Part shown: piece after piece, positions 1 to 8,276 of the stretch
How the letters are laid out: each line of letters opens with the position of its first letter
How positions within the stretch are numbered: the stretch's first letter is position 1
The notes under the pieces: generated by a model
Told to the model about the DNA's origin: nothing
Database searches by the model: none
What the model saw: only the letters and a program-made list of their open reading frames with translations
NCBI RefSeq assembly: GCF_022024275.1
Contig: NZ_CP091804.1
Location: 558,001 to 622,000, forward strand
Reading direction: 5' to 3'
Source of the DNA: Sphingopyxis sp. BSN-002
GTDB lineage: Bacteria > Pseudomonadota > Alphaproteobacteria > Sphingomonadales > Sphingomonadaceae
DNA length: 64,000 nt
Position numbers and translations under genes: made by a program

Positions 1-1
1 G

Positions 2-670
2 GACACGCCCTATTTCGAGGGCTGCATGCCGATCGAGGTGATGGCCGAACGCGGCCCCGAAACGCTGCGCTTCGGTCCGATGAAGGGCGTCGGCCTCGAC
101 AACCCGCGCACCGGGCGCTGGCCCTATGCCGTCGTCCAGCTCCGGCAGGACAATGCGCTCGGCACGCTGTGGAACATGGTCGGCTTCCAGACCAAGCTGA
201 AGCACGCTGCGCAGGTCGAGCTGTTCCGCACCATCCCCGGCCTCGAAAAGGCCGAGTTCGCACGCCTCGGCGGCCTTCACCGCAACAGCTTCATCCGCTC
301 GCCCGAATTGCTCGACGGCCAGCTTCGCCTGAAGTCCGCGCCGCACATCCGCTTCGCCGGCCAGATCACCGGCTGCGAAGGCTATGTCGAAAGCGCCGCG
401 ATCGGCCTCGTCGCCGCACGCTTCGCGATCGCCGAACTCGGCGGCCGCACGCTGCCCCCGCCCCCGCCCGAAACCGCGCTCGGCGCGCTGCTCGGCCACA
501 TCACCGGTGGCGCCGACGCCTCATCCTATCAGCCGATGAACGTCAACTTCGGCCTCTTCCCGCCGCTTGCAGAGGATGTGCGCAAGAAGGACCGCAAGCT
601 CGGCTATACCCAGCGCGCGGGTCAGGCGCTGGCCGAATGGATGAAGCAGGCCGAGGGCGTCGCAGCCTAA
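2..670 (+). CDS. trmFO: TrmFO tRNA (uracil-5-)-methyltransferase, C-terminal part
   Basis: The window opens inside this gene, whose frame is entered at base 2, so the N-terminal FAD-binding half is missing and about 222 residues remain. Visible are [10 protein letters not shown] at the very start, then [12 protein letters not shown] and [10 protein letters not shown], all typical of the TrmFO C-terminal half. The family uses FAD and methylenetetrahydrofolate to methylate U54 in the T-loop of tRNA in the cytoplasm. The TAA stop overlaps the stop of the convergent EF-hand gene by four bases, and no terminator is visible. Identity is secure; the true start lies outside the window. Confidence 0.93.
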   Translation, partial: DTPYFEGCMPIEVMAERGPETLRFGPMKGVGLDNPRTGRWPYAVVQLRQDNALGTLWNMVGFQTKLKHAAQVELFRTIPGLEKAEFARLGGLHRNSFIRSPELLDGQLRLKSAPHIRFAGQITGCEGYVESAAIGLVAARFAIAELGGRTLPPPPPETALGALLGHITGGADASSYQPMNVNFGLFPPLAEDVRKKDRKLGYTQRAGQALAEWMKQAEGVAA

Positions 671-1134
671 CAGCTGCACTTCACCTTCACCGGTCGCTTC
701 GGCGCCGTCGTCGCGAACTCGACGCGCGTCAGATCGCCCGATCTGTCCTTGTCTGCCCCGGCAAAGCGTTCGCCCGTCGCTGCAGCCCACTCCTCGAAGG
801 TCAGCAGATTGTTGCCGTCCTTGTCGAGCTTGCGGAACGCGGCGGTCCGCGCCGACATCAGCTCGACGCGGCTGATCCGGTCGTTGCGGTCGCGGTCAAA
901 CCGGTTGAAGCGCCGTTCCTCGCGCGAGGCCTCTTTCGCGGCGGGCAAGGCTGGGGGTGCCGGCCCACGCTTCGGGGCGTTCGCGCCCGCGACCGGGATC
1001 GCTGCAAGTGCTGGCGGAGGCTCGGGCAGAGCCTCGTCCTCGGCATCCTGACTGTACGCCTGCCACAGGAAAACGCCGCCGGTGAGCAGCAGCGCGCTCG
1101 CCAAACCGCCGATCAGGAATCTGGAAACCGCCAT
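667..1134 (-). CDS. Membrane-anchored EF-hand protein
   Basis: A 155-residue protein with an N-terminal hydrophobic segment (residues 5-24) that is either a signal anchor or a signal peptide, followed by an Ala/Pro-rich linker and three EF-hand loops at about residues 80-91, 104-115 and 128-139. The first reads [12 protein letters not shown] and the other two follow the same D-x-D-x-[ND]-x pattern. EF-hands bind Ca2+, here probably in the periplasm. I chose the ATG at 1134 rather than an in-frame start further upstream because a GGGAGAG-like ribosome binding site sits just before it. It is divergent from oxyR. The physiological role is not known. Confidence 0.8.
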   Translation of the reverse strand: MAVSRFLIGGLASALLLTGGVFLWQAYSQDAEDEALPEPPPALAAIPVAGANAPKRGPAPPALPAAKEASREERRFNRFDRDRNDRISRVELMSARTAAFRKLDKDGNNLLTFEEWAAATGERFAGADKDRSGDLTRVEFATTAPKRPVKVKCSC

Positions 1135-1265
1135 ATGCCTCTCCCGTCGAGGAGAGCTTGCTAGCATGCTCCGGCACGGCGCGACAGAAAACGCCACCGG
1201 AATGGTCGCGAATATAGATCGACAAGATTGTTTAATATCGGCGGCATCAACGCTATATCCGATCA
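1135..1265. promoter_or_regulatory. Divergent promoter region between EF-hand gene and oxyR
   Basis: This 131-base gap holds both 5' ends. The oxyR-proximal 65 bases are clearly AT-richer than the surroundings and contain scattered ATAG, TATC and CTAT words of the kind OxyR recognises, though not in the canonical four-fold spacing. I cannot assign exact -35/-10 elements. Confidence 0.35.
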
Positions 1266-2171
1266 ATGCATAATTACCTGCCCTCGCTGAAACAGATGCA
1301 ATATCTCGTCGCGTTGCACGAGCATGGCCATTTCGGCCGCGCTGCCGACGCCTGTAACGTCACCCAGTCGACGCTGTCGGCAGGCATCCGCGAGCTCGAG
1401 ACTTTGCTCGGCCAGACGCTCGTCGAACGCACCCGCCGCGTCGTCCGCTTCACCGGGCTCGGCAATGCCATCGTCGACAAGGCGCACCGCGTCCTCCGCG
1501 AAGCCGAGGAACTCGCCGATATGGCCGCCGCGGCCGCCGCGCCGCTCGTCGGCGAACTGCGCATGAGCGTCATCCCGACGATCGCGCCCTTCCTGCTCCC
1601 CGGCCTGCTGCCGCGGCTCCGCAAGGAACGCCCGTCACTCAAGCTGTTCCTCCGCGAGGAGCCGAGCGCACAGGCGTGCGAGTCCCTCCACCATGGTCAG
1701 GTGGACTGCGTGCTGCTCGCGCTTCCCTATGCGTGCGGCGACGTCGAGAGCGAGACGCTGTTCGACGATGCGCTCTTCGTCGCCTTTCCCGGCGACCAGA
1801 GCGAGGATCTTCCCGCGATGGTCAGCGCCGACCAGCTCGACCCCGCACAGATGCTGATGCTCGAGGACGGGCATTGCCTGAAGGATCATGCGCTCGCCGC
1901 GTGCAACCGTCCCGAGCTGCGCGCCGGCGCCCGCATGATGGGTACCTCGCTTCACACGCTCGTCCAGATGGTCGACAACGGTCTGGGCATCACGATGCTG
2001 CCGCAAATGGCGATCGAGGCCGGGATTCTAGACCACACCGACATCGACACGCGCCCGCTCGATTCGGATCACGACTGGCGCACGATCGCGCTCGTCTGGC
2101 GCAAGGGCAGCCCGCGCGCAGAGGAATTCACATTGCTCGCGGACATTTTCCGCAAGCATAAGGCGAATTAG
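1266..2171 (+). CDS. oxyR: OxyR-type peroxide-sensing LysR regulator
   Basis: A 301-residue LysR-family regulator with the winged HTH in the first 65 residues and a substrate-domain fold after about residue 95. The decisive feature is the pair Cys204 and Cys213 in G-H-C-L-K-D-H-A-L-A-A-C, which matches in sequence and nine-residue spacing the redox pair of OxyR (C199/C208 in E. coli). In the family, peroxide oxidises these to a disulfide and switches on catalase and peroxiredoxin genes. No such target is adjacent here. No clear Shine-Dalgarno precedes the ATG. The upstream gap is AT-rich with ATAG/CTAT-like words, compatible with autoregulation, but I see no full OxyR box. Confidence 0.88.
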   Translation: MHNYLPSLKQMQYLVALHEHGHFGRAADACNVTQSTLSAGIRELETLLGQTLVERTRRVVRFTGLGNAIVDKAHRVLREAEELADMAAAAAAPLVGELRMSVIPTIAPFLLPGLLPRLRKERPSLKLFLREEPSAQACESLHHGQVDCVLLALPYACGDVESETLFDDALFVAFPGDQSEDLPAMVSADQLDPAQMLMLEDGHCLKDHALAACNRPELRAGARMMGTSLHTLVQMVDNGLGITMLPQMAIEAGILDHTDIDTRPLDSDHDWRTIALVWRKGSPRAEEFTLLADIFRKHKAN

Positions 2172-2172
2172 G

Positions 2173-2613
2173 TCAGTCCCACCGCTCCGCGCGTCCCTGA
2201 TCGCTGTCGCGCGGCTCGACCCACGTGATACGCCCATCGGCGAACGTCTCGCGCTTCCAGAACATCACATCGGTCTTCAGCCGGTCGATCAGATACTCGC
2301 ATCCCGCGAGCGCCTCCGCCCGGTGCGCACTGCTTGCGAGCACCAGCACAATGCCTTCACCCGGCGCCATCGCCCCCACCCGGTGAATCAGCGTCAGCGC
2401 GGACAGCGCCCAGCGATCGGCCGCGGCATGGGCCAATTCTGCCAGTCCAGCCTCGGTAAGCACCGGATGATGTTCGAGGAACAGCTCGGTCAGATCGTTG
2501 TCGCCGCGTACGCGCCCGATGAAGCTCGCGCTTGCGCCGTGCCCGCCCGCGTCGTGAATATCGAGTTCGGCGGGGACGTCGATTGCGTCCGTCTGGACTG
2601 CAACGCGGATCAC
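2173..2613 (-). CDS. moaE: Molybdopterin synthase catalytic subunit MoaE
   Basis: A 146-residue protein with the MoaE signature L-K-T-D-V-M-F-W-K-R-E near the C-terminus, containing the catalytic lysines, and the conserved H-R-V-G-x-M-x-x-G-E segment in the middle. With MoaD it inserts two sulfurs into cyclic pyranopterin monophosphate to form molybdopterin in the cytoplasm. The start is GTG at 2613, overlapping the moaD stop as GTGA; an in-frame reading further upstream has a composition unlike protein. The stop lies two bases from the oxyR stop (convergent). It is the last gene of a pgsA-moaD-moaE run. Confidence 0.92.
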   Translation of the reverse strand: MIRVAVQTDAIDVPAELDIHDAGGHGASASFIGRVRGDNDLTELFLEHHPVLTEAGLAELAHAAADRWALSALTLIHRVGAMAPGEGIVLVLASSAHRAEALAGCEYLIDRLKTDVMFWKRETFADGRITWVEPRDSDQGRAERWD

Positions 2614-2861
2614 CCCCCGGTTACCGGCGGAAAGAGCGCGATCTCGTTGCCGATCGTCGCATTGGGTCCAACCATTGCCCCGCCGACCGCGGCGCGAATG
2701 CGCCCCGGCTCGGCAAAGGCCAGCGCGCCCCGCTCGTCGCGTCCGGCAAGCCATGCGACCAGATCGGCAATCGTCGCGACCTCGGCGGGCGGATCGATCA
2801 CCTCGTCGGCAACCCCCATCCGTTCGCGCACCCAAGCAAAATAGCTGACCGTCAGCGCCAT
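2610..2861 (-). CDS. moaD: Molybdopterin synthase sulfur-carrier subunit MoaD
   Basis: An 83-residue ubiquitin-fold protein ending in P-P-V-T-G-G; the C-terminal Gly-Gly is the site that is adenylated and thiocarboxylated by MoeB-type enzymes and then docks into MoaE. The length matches the family. It begins four bases after pgsA and overlaps moaE by GTGA, so the three genes are probably one transcript. The link to pgsA has no obvious functional meaning. Confidence 0.92.
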   Translation of the reverse strand: MALTVSYFAWVRERMGVADEVIDPPAEVATIADLVAWLAGRDERGALAFAEPGRIRAAVGGAMVGPNATIGNEIALFPPVTGG

Positions 2862-2865
2862 CGGC

Positions 2866-3438
2866 TCAGTCCATATGCTTCAGGCCGACGCGCAGATAAT
2901 CCCAGCCCGTGATCAGCGTCAGCACCGCCGCGCCCCACAGCGAGATCAACCCGACGGTCTTGATCCACGCAAACTCGGGCAGCGCGCCAGCCAGGATCAG
3001 CGCGCCGAACGCCACCAGCTGGAAGGTCGTCTTCCACTTCGCGAGCTGCGTCACCGGCATCGACACCTGCAAGGTCGCGAGGAATTCGCGCAGCCCCGAC
3101 ACGATGATCTCGCGCAGCAGGATCATCAACGCCGCGATGACGTGATAGCCGTTGATATCGCGCGTGAAGACCAGCAGCAGGATCACCGCCGCGATCATGA
3201 TCTTGTCGGCGATCGGATCGAGGAAAGCGCCCAGCCGCGAGACGATCCCGCGCGAGCGTGCAACATAGCCGTCAAAATAGTCGGTAATGCCCATCAGGCA
3301 GTAGAGACCGAACGCCAGTGCATAATCGATCGGCTTCGGCTGCAACGACCCCTCGGCCACACCCGGCCACAACAGGAAAAGCAGGATGGGAACCGCCAGG
3401 ATGCGCGAGAGCGTCAATATGTTGGGAAGGCTCAGCAT
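2866..3438 (-). CDS. pgsA: CDP-diacylglycerol--glycerol-3-phosphate 3-phosphatidyltransferase
   Basis: A 190-residue integral membrane protein with the CDP-alcohol phosphotransferase motif D-Y-F-D-G-Y-V-A-R, then G-A-F-L-D-P-I-A-D-K, that is D-x2-D-G-x2-A-R-x8-G-x3-D-x3-D. Several hydrophobic segments follow. PgsA makes phosphatidylglycerophosphate, the precursor of phosphatidylglycerol and cardiolipin, in the inner membrane. I place the start at ATG 3438 (M-L-S-L-P-N-I-L-T), the usual family N-terminus; a TTG at 3477 would add 13 residues without a better ribosome binding site. It leads the pgsA-moaD-moaE run. Confidence 0.9.
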   Translation of the reverse strand: MLSLPNILTLSRILAVPILLFLLWPGVAEGSLQPKPIDYALAFGLYCLMGITDYFDGYVARSRGIVSRLGAFLDPIADKIMIAAVILLLVFTRDINGYHVIAALMILLREIIVSGLREFLATLQVSMPVTQLAKWKTTFQLVAFGALILAGALPEFAWIKTVGLISLWGAAVLTLITGWDYLRVGLKHMD

Positions 3439-3585
3439 GGTCCCTGTCGACGTGTCCGTTCTAGCTTTGCGGCCCAATTGGGCTTTGACCCCGCCTGCCC
3501 TAACCGATAAGCCCCCCGTGCGACAACAGGATTGCCTGAGGGGGTTGGCGTTGTCGCTATTTCGGGCTGTAAAAGTGGATTTTCA

Positions 3586-4881
3586 ATGACAGGCTCCTTT
3601 GCGCTGCTGAATCAACGCAGGTTCCTTCCGCTTTTCGTCACGCAGCTGCTCGGCGCCTTCAACGACAATCTCTTCAAGAATGCGATGGTGCTGTTCGTCG
3701 TCTACGGCGTTTTCAACGACGAGGCGTCGGAAACGCTGTTCAGCGCGGTCGCAACCGCAGTCTTCATCCTCCCCTTCTTCCTTCTTTCTGCGCTAGCCGG
3801 CCAGCTCGCCGATACGCGCGACAAGGCGCGGATCATCCGCATCGTCAAATTCTGCGAGATTCTGATCATGTTCGTCGGCGGCGCAGGACTCGTCCTCGCG
3901 TGGATGGGCTGGGCGGTTCACATTCTCGCGATTCCGCTGATGATGCTCGCACTGTTCGCGATGGGCATCCACTCGACCTTCTTCGGTCCGATCAAATATG
4001 CGATCCTGCCGCAGCATCTCGAAAACGACGAGGTGCTCGCGGGCACCGGTCTCGTCGAGGCGGGCACCTATATCGCGATCCTCGCGGGCACGATTCTCGC
4101 CGGCGTGATAGAGGTCGAATGGGCCGCGCTCGGCGTCGTCCTCGTCGCCGCGCTCGGCTACTGGACCGGACGCAAGGTGCCGCCGGCTCCGCCGCAACAC
4201 GAAGAAACCGGCATCGACTGGCATATCATCCGCTCGTCGGTCGCGCTCGTCCGCGGCACGATGCATATTCCCCGCCTCTATCTCGCGATCCTGTCGATCA
4301 GCTTCTTCTGGACGATCGGCGCGGTGCTGTTCATCCAGTTCCCGCCACTGGCGAAGAACATCCTGCACGCCGACAAGAGCGTAGCGAGCCTGTTCCTCGC
4401 GGTCTTCTCGATCGGCATCGCGATCGGCTCGGTCGCGGTCAACCAGCTGCTGAAGGGCAAGGTTTCCGCACGCTACAGCCCGGCCAGCGTCATCGTGATG
4501 GCGCTCTTCGTACTCGCATTTTATTTCGTATGCCGCAGCTGGGGCGCGGAGCCTGCGGGCGCGCTCTACGACATCAAGGGCTTCTTAGCACACGAACGCG
4601 TCGTCCCGCTGCTGCTCAGCCTGCTCGGCATCGCGATCAGCGGCGGCATGTTCGTCGTGCCGCTCTATGCCTTCCTGACAACCACCGTCCCGAAGGACCA
4701 GACCGCACGCACCGTCGCGGCAAACAACATCGTGAATTCGGGCGCGATGGTCGCGGGTTCGCTGCTCGCGATCGGGCTCGGCTTCGCCGGCGTCGGAACG
4801 GTCGATCAGCTGCTGATGAGCGCCGTGATGTGCCTCATCTCGGCCTGGCTCGCGATGAAGCTGCACCGGGCTTGCGATTAA
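3586..4881 (+). CDS. MFS transporter of the LplT (lysophospholipid) type
   Basis: A 431-residue transporter with about twelve hydrophobic segments. The N-terminus L-G-A-F-N-D-N-L-F-K-N-A is the hallmark of the LplT branch of the major facilitator superfamily, which flips lysophospholipids across the inner membrane for re-acylation. In many proteobacteria the partner is an acyltransferase/acyl-ACP synthetase (Aas), fused or adjacent; none is present here. The start is ATG 3586 (M-T-G-S-F-A-L-L-N), the point where family similarity begins. It is divergent from pgsA, another phospholipid gene. The substrate is inferred only. Confidence 0.75.
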   Translation: MTGSFALLNQRRFLPLFVTQLLGAFNDNLFKNAMVLFVVYGVFNDEASETLFSAVATAVFILPFFLLSALAGQLADTRDKARIIRIVKFCEILIMFVGGAGLVLAWMGWAVHILAIPLMMLALFAMGIHSTFFGPIKYAILPQHLENDEVLAGTGLVEAGTYIAILAGTILAGVIEVEWAALGVVLVAALGYWTGRKVPPAPPQHEETGIDWHIIRSSVALVRGTMHIPRLYLAILSISFFWTIGAVLFIQFPPLAKNILHADKSVASLFLAVFSIGIAIGSVAVNQLLKGKVSARYSPASVIVMALFVLAFYFVCRSWGAEPAGALYDIKGFLAHERVVPLLLSLLGIAISGGMFVVPLYAFLTTTVPKDQTARTVAANNIVNSGAMVAGSLLAIGLGFAGVGTVDQLLMSAVMCLISAWLAMKLHRACD

Positions 4882-4907
4882 AACTGCCTTCGGCCCCGAA
4901 GCCAACG

Positions 4908-5096
4908 TCAGGATACGACCGGCTCGTCGTTCGATCGACCGGATCGTCCGTGTAGAAGAGCCTGCTGAATAGCCAATTTGATCTGGACGCGCAGATAGTC
5001 CGCGCGATGTACGTCAGGAACTGACAGCCCCGTTGTCACGATCTTCTCGACCGTGTTTTCTTCCCACTCCGAATAAGTCCAATGATCGGCGCTCAT
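4908..5096 (-). CDS. Small hypothetical protein (62 aa)
   Basis: A 62-residue acidic-to-neutral protein starting M-S-A-D-H-W-T-Y, with no signal peptide, membrane segment or known motif. An AGGGAG sequence about 12 bases upstream may serve as ribosome binding site. It lies downstream of, and on the same strand as, a small membrane protein (5148-5375), so the two may share a transcript. Residue composition looks like a real protein, but support is modest. Confidence 0.5.
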   Translation of the reverse strand: MSADHWTYSEWEENTVEKIVTTGLSVPDVHRADYLRVQIKLAIQQALLHGRSGRSNDEPVVS

Positions 5097-5147
5097 GGGA
5101 AATCATCGCTCCCTTTGCAAAATTCCGCAACTGTCCGAAGCCGTCGC

Positions 5148-5375
5148 TCAGATCAGGAACATCATCGTCGCGACGAAGAAGATCGCGAAGCTTTCCAGAA
5201 ACAGCCGCATGTCGCTGCCGCGCGCCAGAAGCGGCGGAGCAACGCGCTCGGCGTGCAGCATTACCCGCAATTCCGCCTGCCAGTCGTCGGGCATGTTGAG
5301 CTGCGCGATCCTCAGTTGCCGTGCGCTATGCGCCCGCAGCCGTTCGCGAATGTCGATCTGGTCTTCTGCGTCCAT
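5148..5375 (-). CDS. Small C-terminally anchored membrane protein (75 aa)
   Basis: A 75-residue protein with a charged N-terminal two-thirds (M-D-A-E-D-Q-I-D-I-R-E-R) and a single hydrophobic segment at the extreme C-terminus (L-F-L-E-S-F-A-I-F-F-V-A-T-M-M-F-L-I), the topology of a tail-anchored protein. I recognise no family. Its promoter region carries a TTAA-N7-TTAAC site, the CtrA consensus, 20-53 bases before the start, and a GANTC methylation site. This suggests a role tied to the cell cycle or cell pole, as an inference from the site only. Confidence 0.6.
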   Translation of the reverse strand: MDAEDQIDIRERLRAHSARQLRIAQLNMPDDWQAELRVMLHAERVAPPLLARGSDMRLFLESFAIFFVATMMFLI

Positions 5376-5394
5376 GTCCGGACGCTACGCCCCG

Positions 5395-5428
5395 GTTAAC
5401 GAGTCGATAAGGTTAAAAAATCGTTAAC
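5395..5428. promoter_or_regulatory. CtrA-type binding site with adjacent GANTC
   Basis: Bases 5413-5428 read TTAA-N7-TTAAC exactly, the full CtrA consensus of alphaproteobacteria. The opposite strand of the same stretch also reads TTAA-N7-TTAAC. A further GTTAAC lies at 5395-5400, and GTTAACGA (5395-5402) and TCGTTAAC (5421-5428) form a perfect 8-base inverted repeat. A GAGTC (GANTC, the CcrM methylation target) occupies 5401-5405. The block sits just upstream of the leftward small membrane protein gene. Confidence 0.6.
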
Positions 5429-5468
5429 GCCGCAGCGTACCGCAACGGGACGCCCGCCCGGCGCTTTC

Positions 5469-6185
5469 TTAACCGCGCGGCATCGGCCGGATACGCACCG
5501 TCTTGCGATCCGGGGCGCCCTTCTGGAAAACCTTGCAGGCCTGCGGACGCATACGCGGCCCCAGACAATAGCTGACCTCGGTCAGCCAGCCATCGCGGTC
5601 CGTCGACACGCCGATCATCGTTTCGCGGATGCCCGGATTGATCGCGGCAAAAGCGCGGCGAATACTTCCCGTGGTCTGCGGCTGCGCGCCGAGCTTTGCC
5701 ATGTCGGGAAACCGGACGGTGCGGAACAACATTTCGGCGGCGCGGAAGTAGGCAGCCGGGTGCGGGCTCATGCACGTTCCATGCTTCGCCCATTCGTGCT
5801 GGAGCAACTGCGCCGAAGGCGTCATGCACAGATGCTTCTTCAGCACCGCCTGCGGCACGATCTTCGCCGGACGGCACCATTGCGGATAGTCGCGCGTATC
5901 GGCCTCGGGCCACAGCCCGTGCAGCACCCAGCCGAAGCGGCCATTCTCGCCCGAACATTGGAAGCGGTCGCGCGCATCCTTCGGATTGCGCACCCTCGCG
6001 CAATGCTGCGGAGACCAGCTCATGCTCAGCTTGTACCCGGTGACCGGCGGCCTTCGCACGGGCTCGTCGCGCGGGTTCTGTTCGAGCCGCGGAACGGGGA
6101 TGCGACCGGGAACCGAGCAGGAAAGCGCTTGTGCCTGCACCGCGACCGGCATCAGCGCCAGGGCGACGGCGCTAGGCCAGCGCAA
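5469..6185 (-). CDS. Secreted ribonuclease T2 family protein
   Basis: A 238-residue protein with both catalytic blocks of RNase T2: CAS I W-V-L-H-G-L-W-P-E (His89) and CAS II H-E-W-A-K-H-G-T-C (His130, Glu131, His135). Several cysteines fit the family disulfides. T2 enzymes cleave single-stranded RNA via 2',3'-cyclic phosphates, here in the periplasm or outside, since residues 1-20 form a signal peptide ending A-Q-A. The start is TTG at 6185, needed to include that signal; it overlaps the end of nadC by 14 bases. A role in phosphate or nucleotide scavenging is likely but not shown. Confidence 0.88.
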   Translation of the reverse strand: MRWPSAVALALMPVAVQAQALSCSVPGRIPVPRLEQNPRDEPVRRPPVTGYKLSMSWSPQHCARVRNPKDARDRFQCSGENGRFGWVLHGLWPEADTRDYPQWCRPAKIVPQAVLKKHLCMTPSAQLLQHEWAKHGTCMSPHPAAYFRAAEMLFRTVRFPDMAKLGAQPQTTGSIRRAFAAINPGIRETMIGVSTDRDGWLTEVSYCLGPRMRPQACKVFQKGAPDRKTVRIRPMPRG

Positions 6186-7020
6186 AATCGAGCCCGATGT
6201 CCGCCGCGGGCGCCGACTGGGTCAGCCGCCCGACCGATACATAGGTCACGCCGGTCGCGCCGATGTCATGGATCGTGTCGAGCCTGACGCCGCCTGACGC
6301 TTCGGTCGGCACCTTCCCGCCAACCAGCGCAACACATGCCCGCAGTTCGTCGAGGCCCATATTATCCAGAAGCAGATGCGTCGCCCCCGCCTTCAGCGCG
6401 GGTTCGACCTGCGCGACGCGGTCGACCTCGACGATAATCCGCTCGATCCCGGCGTCGACCGCGCGGCGCACCGCTTCCTCGACCGATCCGGCGACCGCGA
6501 CATGATTGTCCTTGATCATCGCCGCGTCCCACAGTCCCATGCGGTGGTTCGTCGCGCCGCCCATTCGCGTCGCGTATTTCTCGAGCACCCGCAGACCCGG
6601 GATCGTCTTGCGCGTGTCGAGCAAGGTCGCGCCCGTTCCCGCGAGCGCATCGACATATTGCCGCGTCATCGTTGCAATTCCAGACAGATGCTGCACCGTG
6701 TTCAGCGCCGACCGCTCGGCGGTCAGCATCGCGCGCGCGTTGCCCGACAGCCGCATCAGGTCGCTGCCCGCCGCAACCGCCTCGCCCTCTTCGACGAGGA
6801 TCTCGATCTCCATCGCCGGGTCCAGCGCGCGAAAGAACATCTCGGCGATCGGCAGTCCGGCAACGGTGATCGCGTCGCGGCTGTCCATTACTCCCGAAAA
6901 GCGGGCGCCCGCAGGGATCGTCGCCATCGAGGTAATATCGCCGCCCGAGTCCATATCCTCGGCCAAAGTGCTGCGGACGAAGGCGCCAAGGTCGAAACCG
7001 GAAAGGGAGAAGTCGCTCAT
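6172..7020 (-). CDS. nadC: Quinolinate phosphoribosyltransferase (nicotinate-nucleotide pyrophosphorylase)
   Basis: A 282-residue enzyme with clear NadC landmarks: E-D-M-D-S-G-G-D-I-T near the N-terminus, T-R-K-T-I-P-G-L-R, G-G-A-T-N-H-R-M-G-L-W-D-A-A-M-I-K-D-N-H and the late E-A-S-G-G-V. It converts quinolinate and PRPP to nicotinate mononucleotide in de novo NAD synthesis. nadA and nadB are not in the window. I place the start at ATG 7020 (M-S-D-F-S-L-S-G), which gives the usual length; a TTG at 7050 would add ten residues. The end overlaps the RNase T2 gene. Confidence 0.93.
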   Translation of the reverse strand: MSDFSLSGFDLGAFVRSTLAEDMDSGGDITSMATIPAGARFSGVMDSRDAITVAGLPIAEMFFRALDPAMEIEILVEEGEAVAAGSDLMRLSGNARAMLTAERSALNTVQHLSGIATMTRQYVDALAGTGATLLDTRKTIPGLRVLEKYATRMGGATNHRMGLWDAAMIKDNHVAVAGSVEEAVRRAVDAGIERIIVEVDRVAQVEPALKAGATHLLLDNMGLDELRACVALVGGKVPTEASGGVRLDTIHDIGATGVTYVSVGRLTQSAPAADIGLDFALA

Positions 7021-7056
7021 GGCGAATGCGATAGACGGCCCCTCATGCAAATCAAC

Positions 7057-7072
7057 TTGACGTTTACGTCAA
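7057..7072. promoter_or_regulatory. Perfect palindrome in the nadC/nitronate monooxygenase promoter gap
   Basis: TTGACGT-TT-ACGTCAA forms two exact 7-base arms with a 2-base centre, 37 bases before nadC and 44 before the rightward monooxygenase gene. Palindromes of the TTnACGTnnACGTnAA type are known for MerR-family regulators of acyl-CoA and branched-chain catabolism (LiuR-like). No such regulator gene is in the window, so which protein binds is inference. Confidence 0.5.
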
Positions 7073-7115
7073 CTAGCGCTGACATGGGTGCAAATAACGA
7101 ACCGGAGAGAGACCC

Positions 7116-8246
7116 ATGCAATCCCCGATCTGTGCGATGCTCGGCATCGAATTCCCCCTCCTCGCCTTCTCGCACTGTCGCGACGTCGTCGTCGCGGTGT
7201 CGAAAGCCGGCGGCATGGGCGTCTTCGGCGCGGCGTCGCTGCCGCCCGAGCGGCTGGAGGAAGAGCTGGCGTGGATCGACGAACATATCGGCGGTCGTCC
7301 CTATGGGGTCGATCTGATCGTCCCGAACAGCTTCGCCGGCAAGGGTGAGGCCCGGAGCGAGCTCCCGCCGATCCCTTCCGAACACAAGGCGTTCGTCGCA
7401 GACCTGCTTGGCAAGCACGGCGTAAACGAAGGTGATCTTGCGCTTCCCGCTGTAGGCGGCGGCCTCGGCGAGAATATGACCGACGACGGCGCCGCCAAGC
7501 TGCTCGAAGTCGCCTTCCGTCACCCCATCAAGCTCATCGCCAACGCGCTCGGCGTGCCGCCGCCGCTGATGCTCGAACTCGGCAAGCGCTTCGGCGTGCC
7601 GGTCGCCGCGCTCGTCGGCACACGTGACCATGCGCTCGCGCAGGTTCGTGCCGGCGTTGACATCCTTGTCGTCGCGGGCGGCGAAGCCGGTGGCCATTGC
7701 GGTGAAGTCGCGACGATGGTCCTCGTTCCTGAAGTCGCGGCGGCCGTGGAAGCCGTCGGCGCCAGCACCCCGATCCTCGCCGCCGGGGGCATCGTCACCG
7801 GGCGCCAGATGGCCGCTGCAATGGCGATGGGCGCGCATGGCGCATGGACCGGCTCGGTGTGGCTAACCACCGCCGAGGCCGAGACCAATCCGGTCGTGAA
7901 GGAAAAGATGCTCGCCGCCTCGTCGCGCGACACGGTGCGCTCGAAGAGCCGCACCGGCAAACCCTCACGCCAGCTCCGCTCGCCATGGACCGACGCGTGG
8001 GAAGCCGAGGGCGCCCCGAAACCGCTGCCGATGCCGCTGCAGTCGCTGGTAAGCGAACCCGCGCTGCGTAAGGTCGATAAATTGTCCGAGGGCGGCCACG
8101 AAGGCGCGAAGGCGCTCGCGACCTATTGGGTCGGTCAGGGCGTCGGCCTGATGAACGAGGCAATGGGCGCCGGGCAGGTCGTCCAGGAGTTCAAAGAGGA
8201 CTGGATCGCCGCGTGCGAACGGCTCAACGGCTTTATCGGCGCCTAA
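7116..8246 (+). CDS. Nitronate monooxygenase family flavoprotein
   Basis: A 376-residue TIM-barrel flavoprotein of the NPD/nitronate monooxygenase type. Visible are P-I-x-x-A-M-L-G-I-E-F-P-L-L-A at the N-terminus, A-G-G-E-A-G-G-H-C-G around residues 185-195 with the conserved His, and P-I-L-A-A-G-G-I-V-T-G-R-Q, the FMN phosphate region. The family oxidises nitronates with FMN and O2, and some members act on other substrates, so the natural substrate is open. A palindromic operator candidate precedes it and a bidirectional terminator follows the stop. Confidence 0.8.
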   Translation: MQSPICAMLGIEFPLLAFSHCRDVVVAVSKAGGMGVFGAASLPPERLEEELAWIDEHIGGRPYGVDLIVPNSFAGKGEARSELPPIPSEHKAFVADLLGKHGVNEGDLALPAVGGGLGENMTDDGAAKLLEVAFRHPIKLIANALGVPPPLMLELGKRFGVPVAALVGTRDHALAQVRAGVDILVVAGGEAGGHCGEVATMVLVPEVAAAVEAVGASTPILAAGGIVTGRQMAAAMAMGAHGAWTGSVWLTTAEAETNPVVKEKMLAASSRDTVRSKSRTGKPSRQLRSPWTDAWEAEGAPKPLPMPLQSLVSEPALRKVDKLSEGGHEGAKALATYWVGQGVGLMNEAMGAGQVVQEFKEDWIAACERLNGFIGA

Positions 8247-8269
8247 AAAAATCCCCGCCGAAGCGGGGA
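8244..8269 (-). terminator. Bidirectional Rho-independent terminator
   Basis: TCCCCGC (8252-8258), loop CGAA, GCGGGGA (8263-8269). On the minus strand the stem is followed by a run of T from the A tract at 8245-8251, giving a strong terminator for the cyclophilin gene whose stop is at 8277. On the plus strand a weaker pyrimidine tail follows, serving the monooxygenase gene. Confidence 0.85.
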
Positions 8270-8276
8270 CTTTCTC

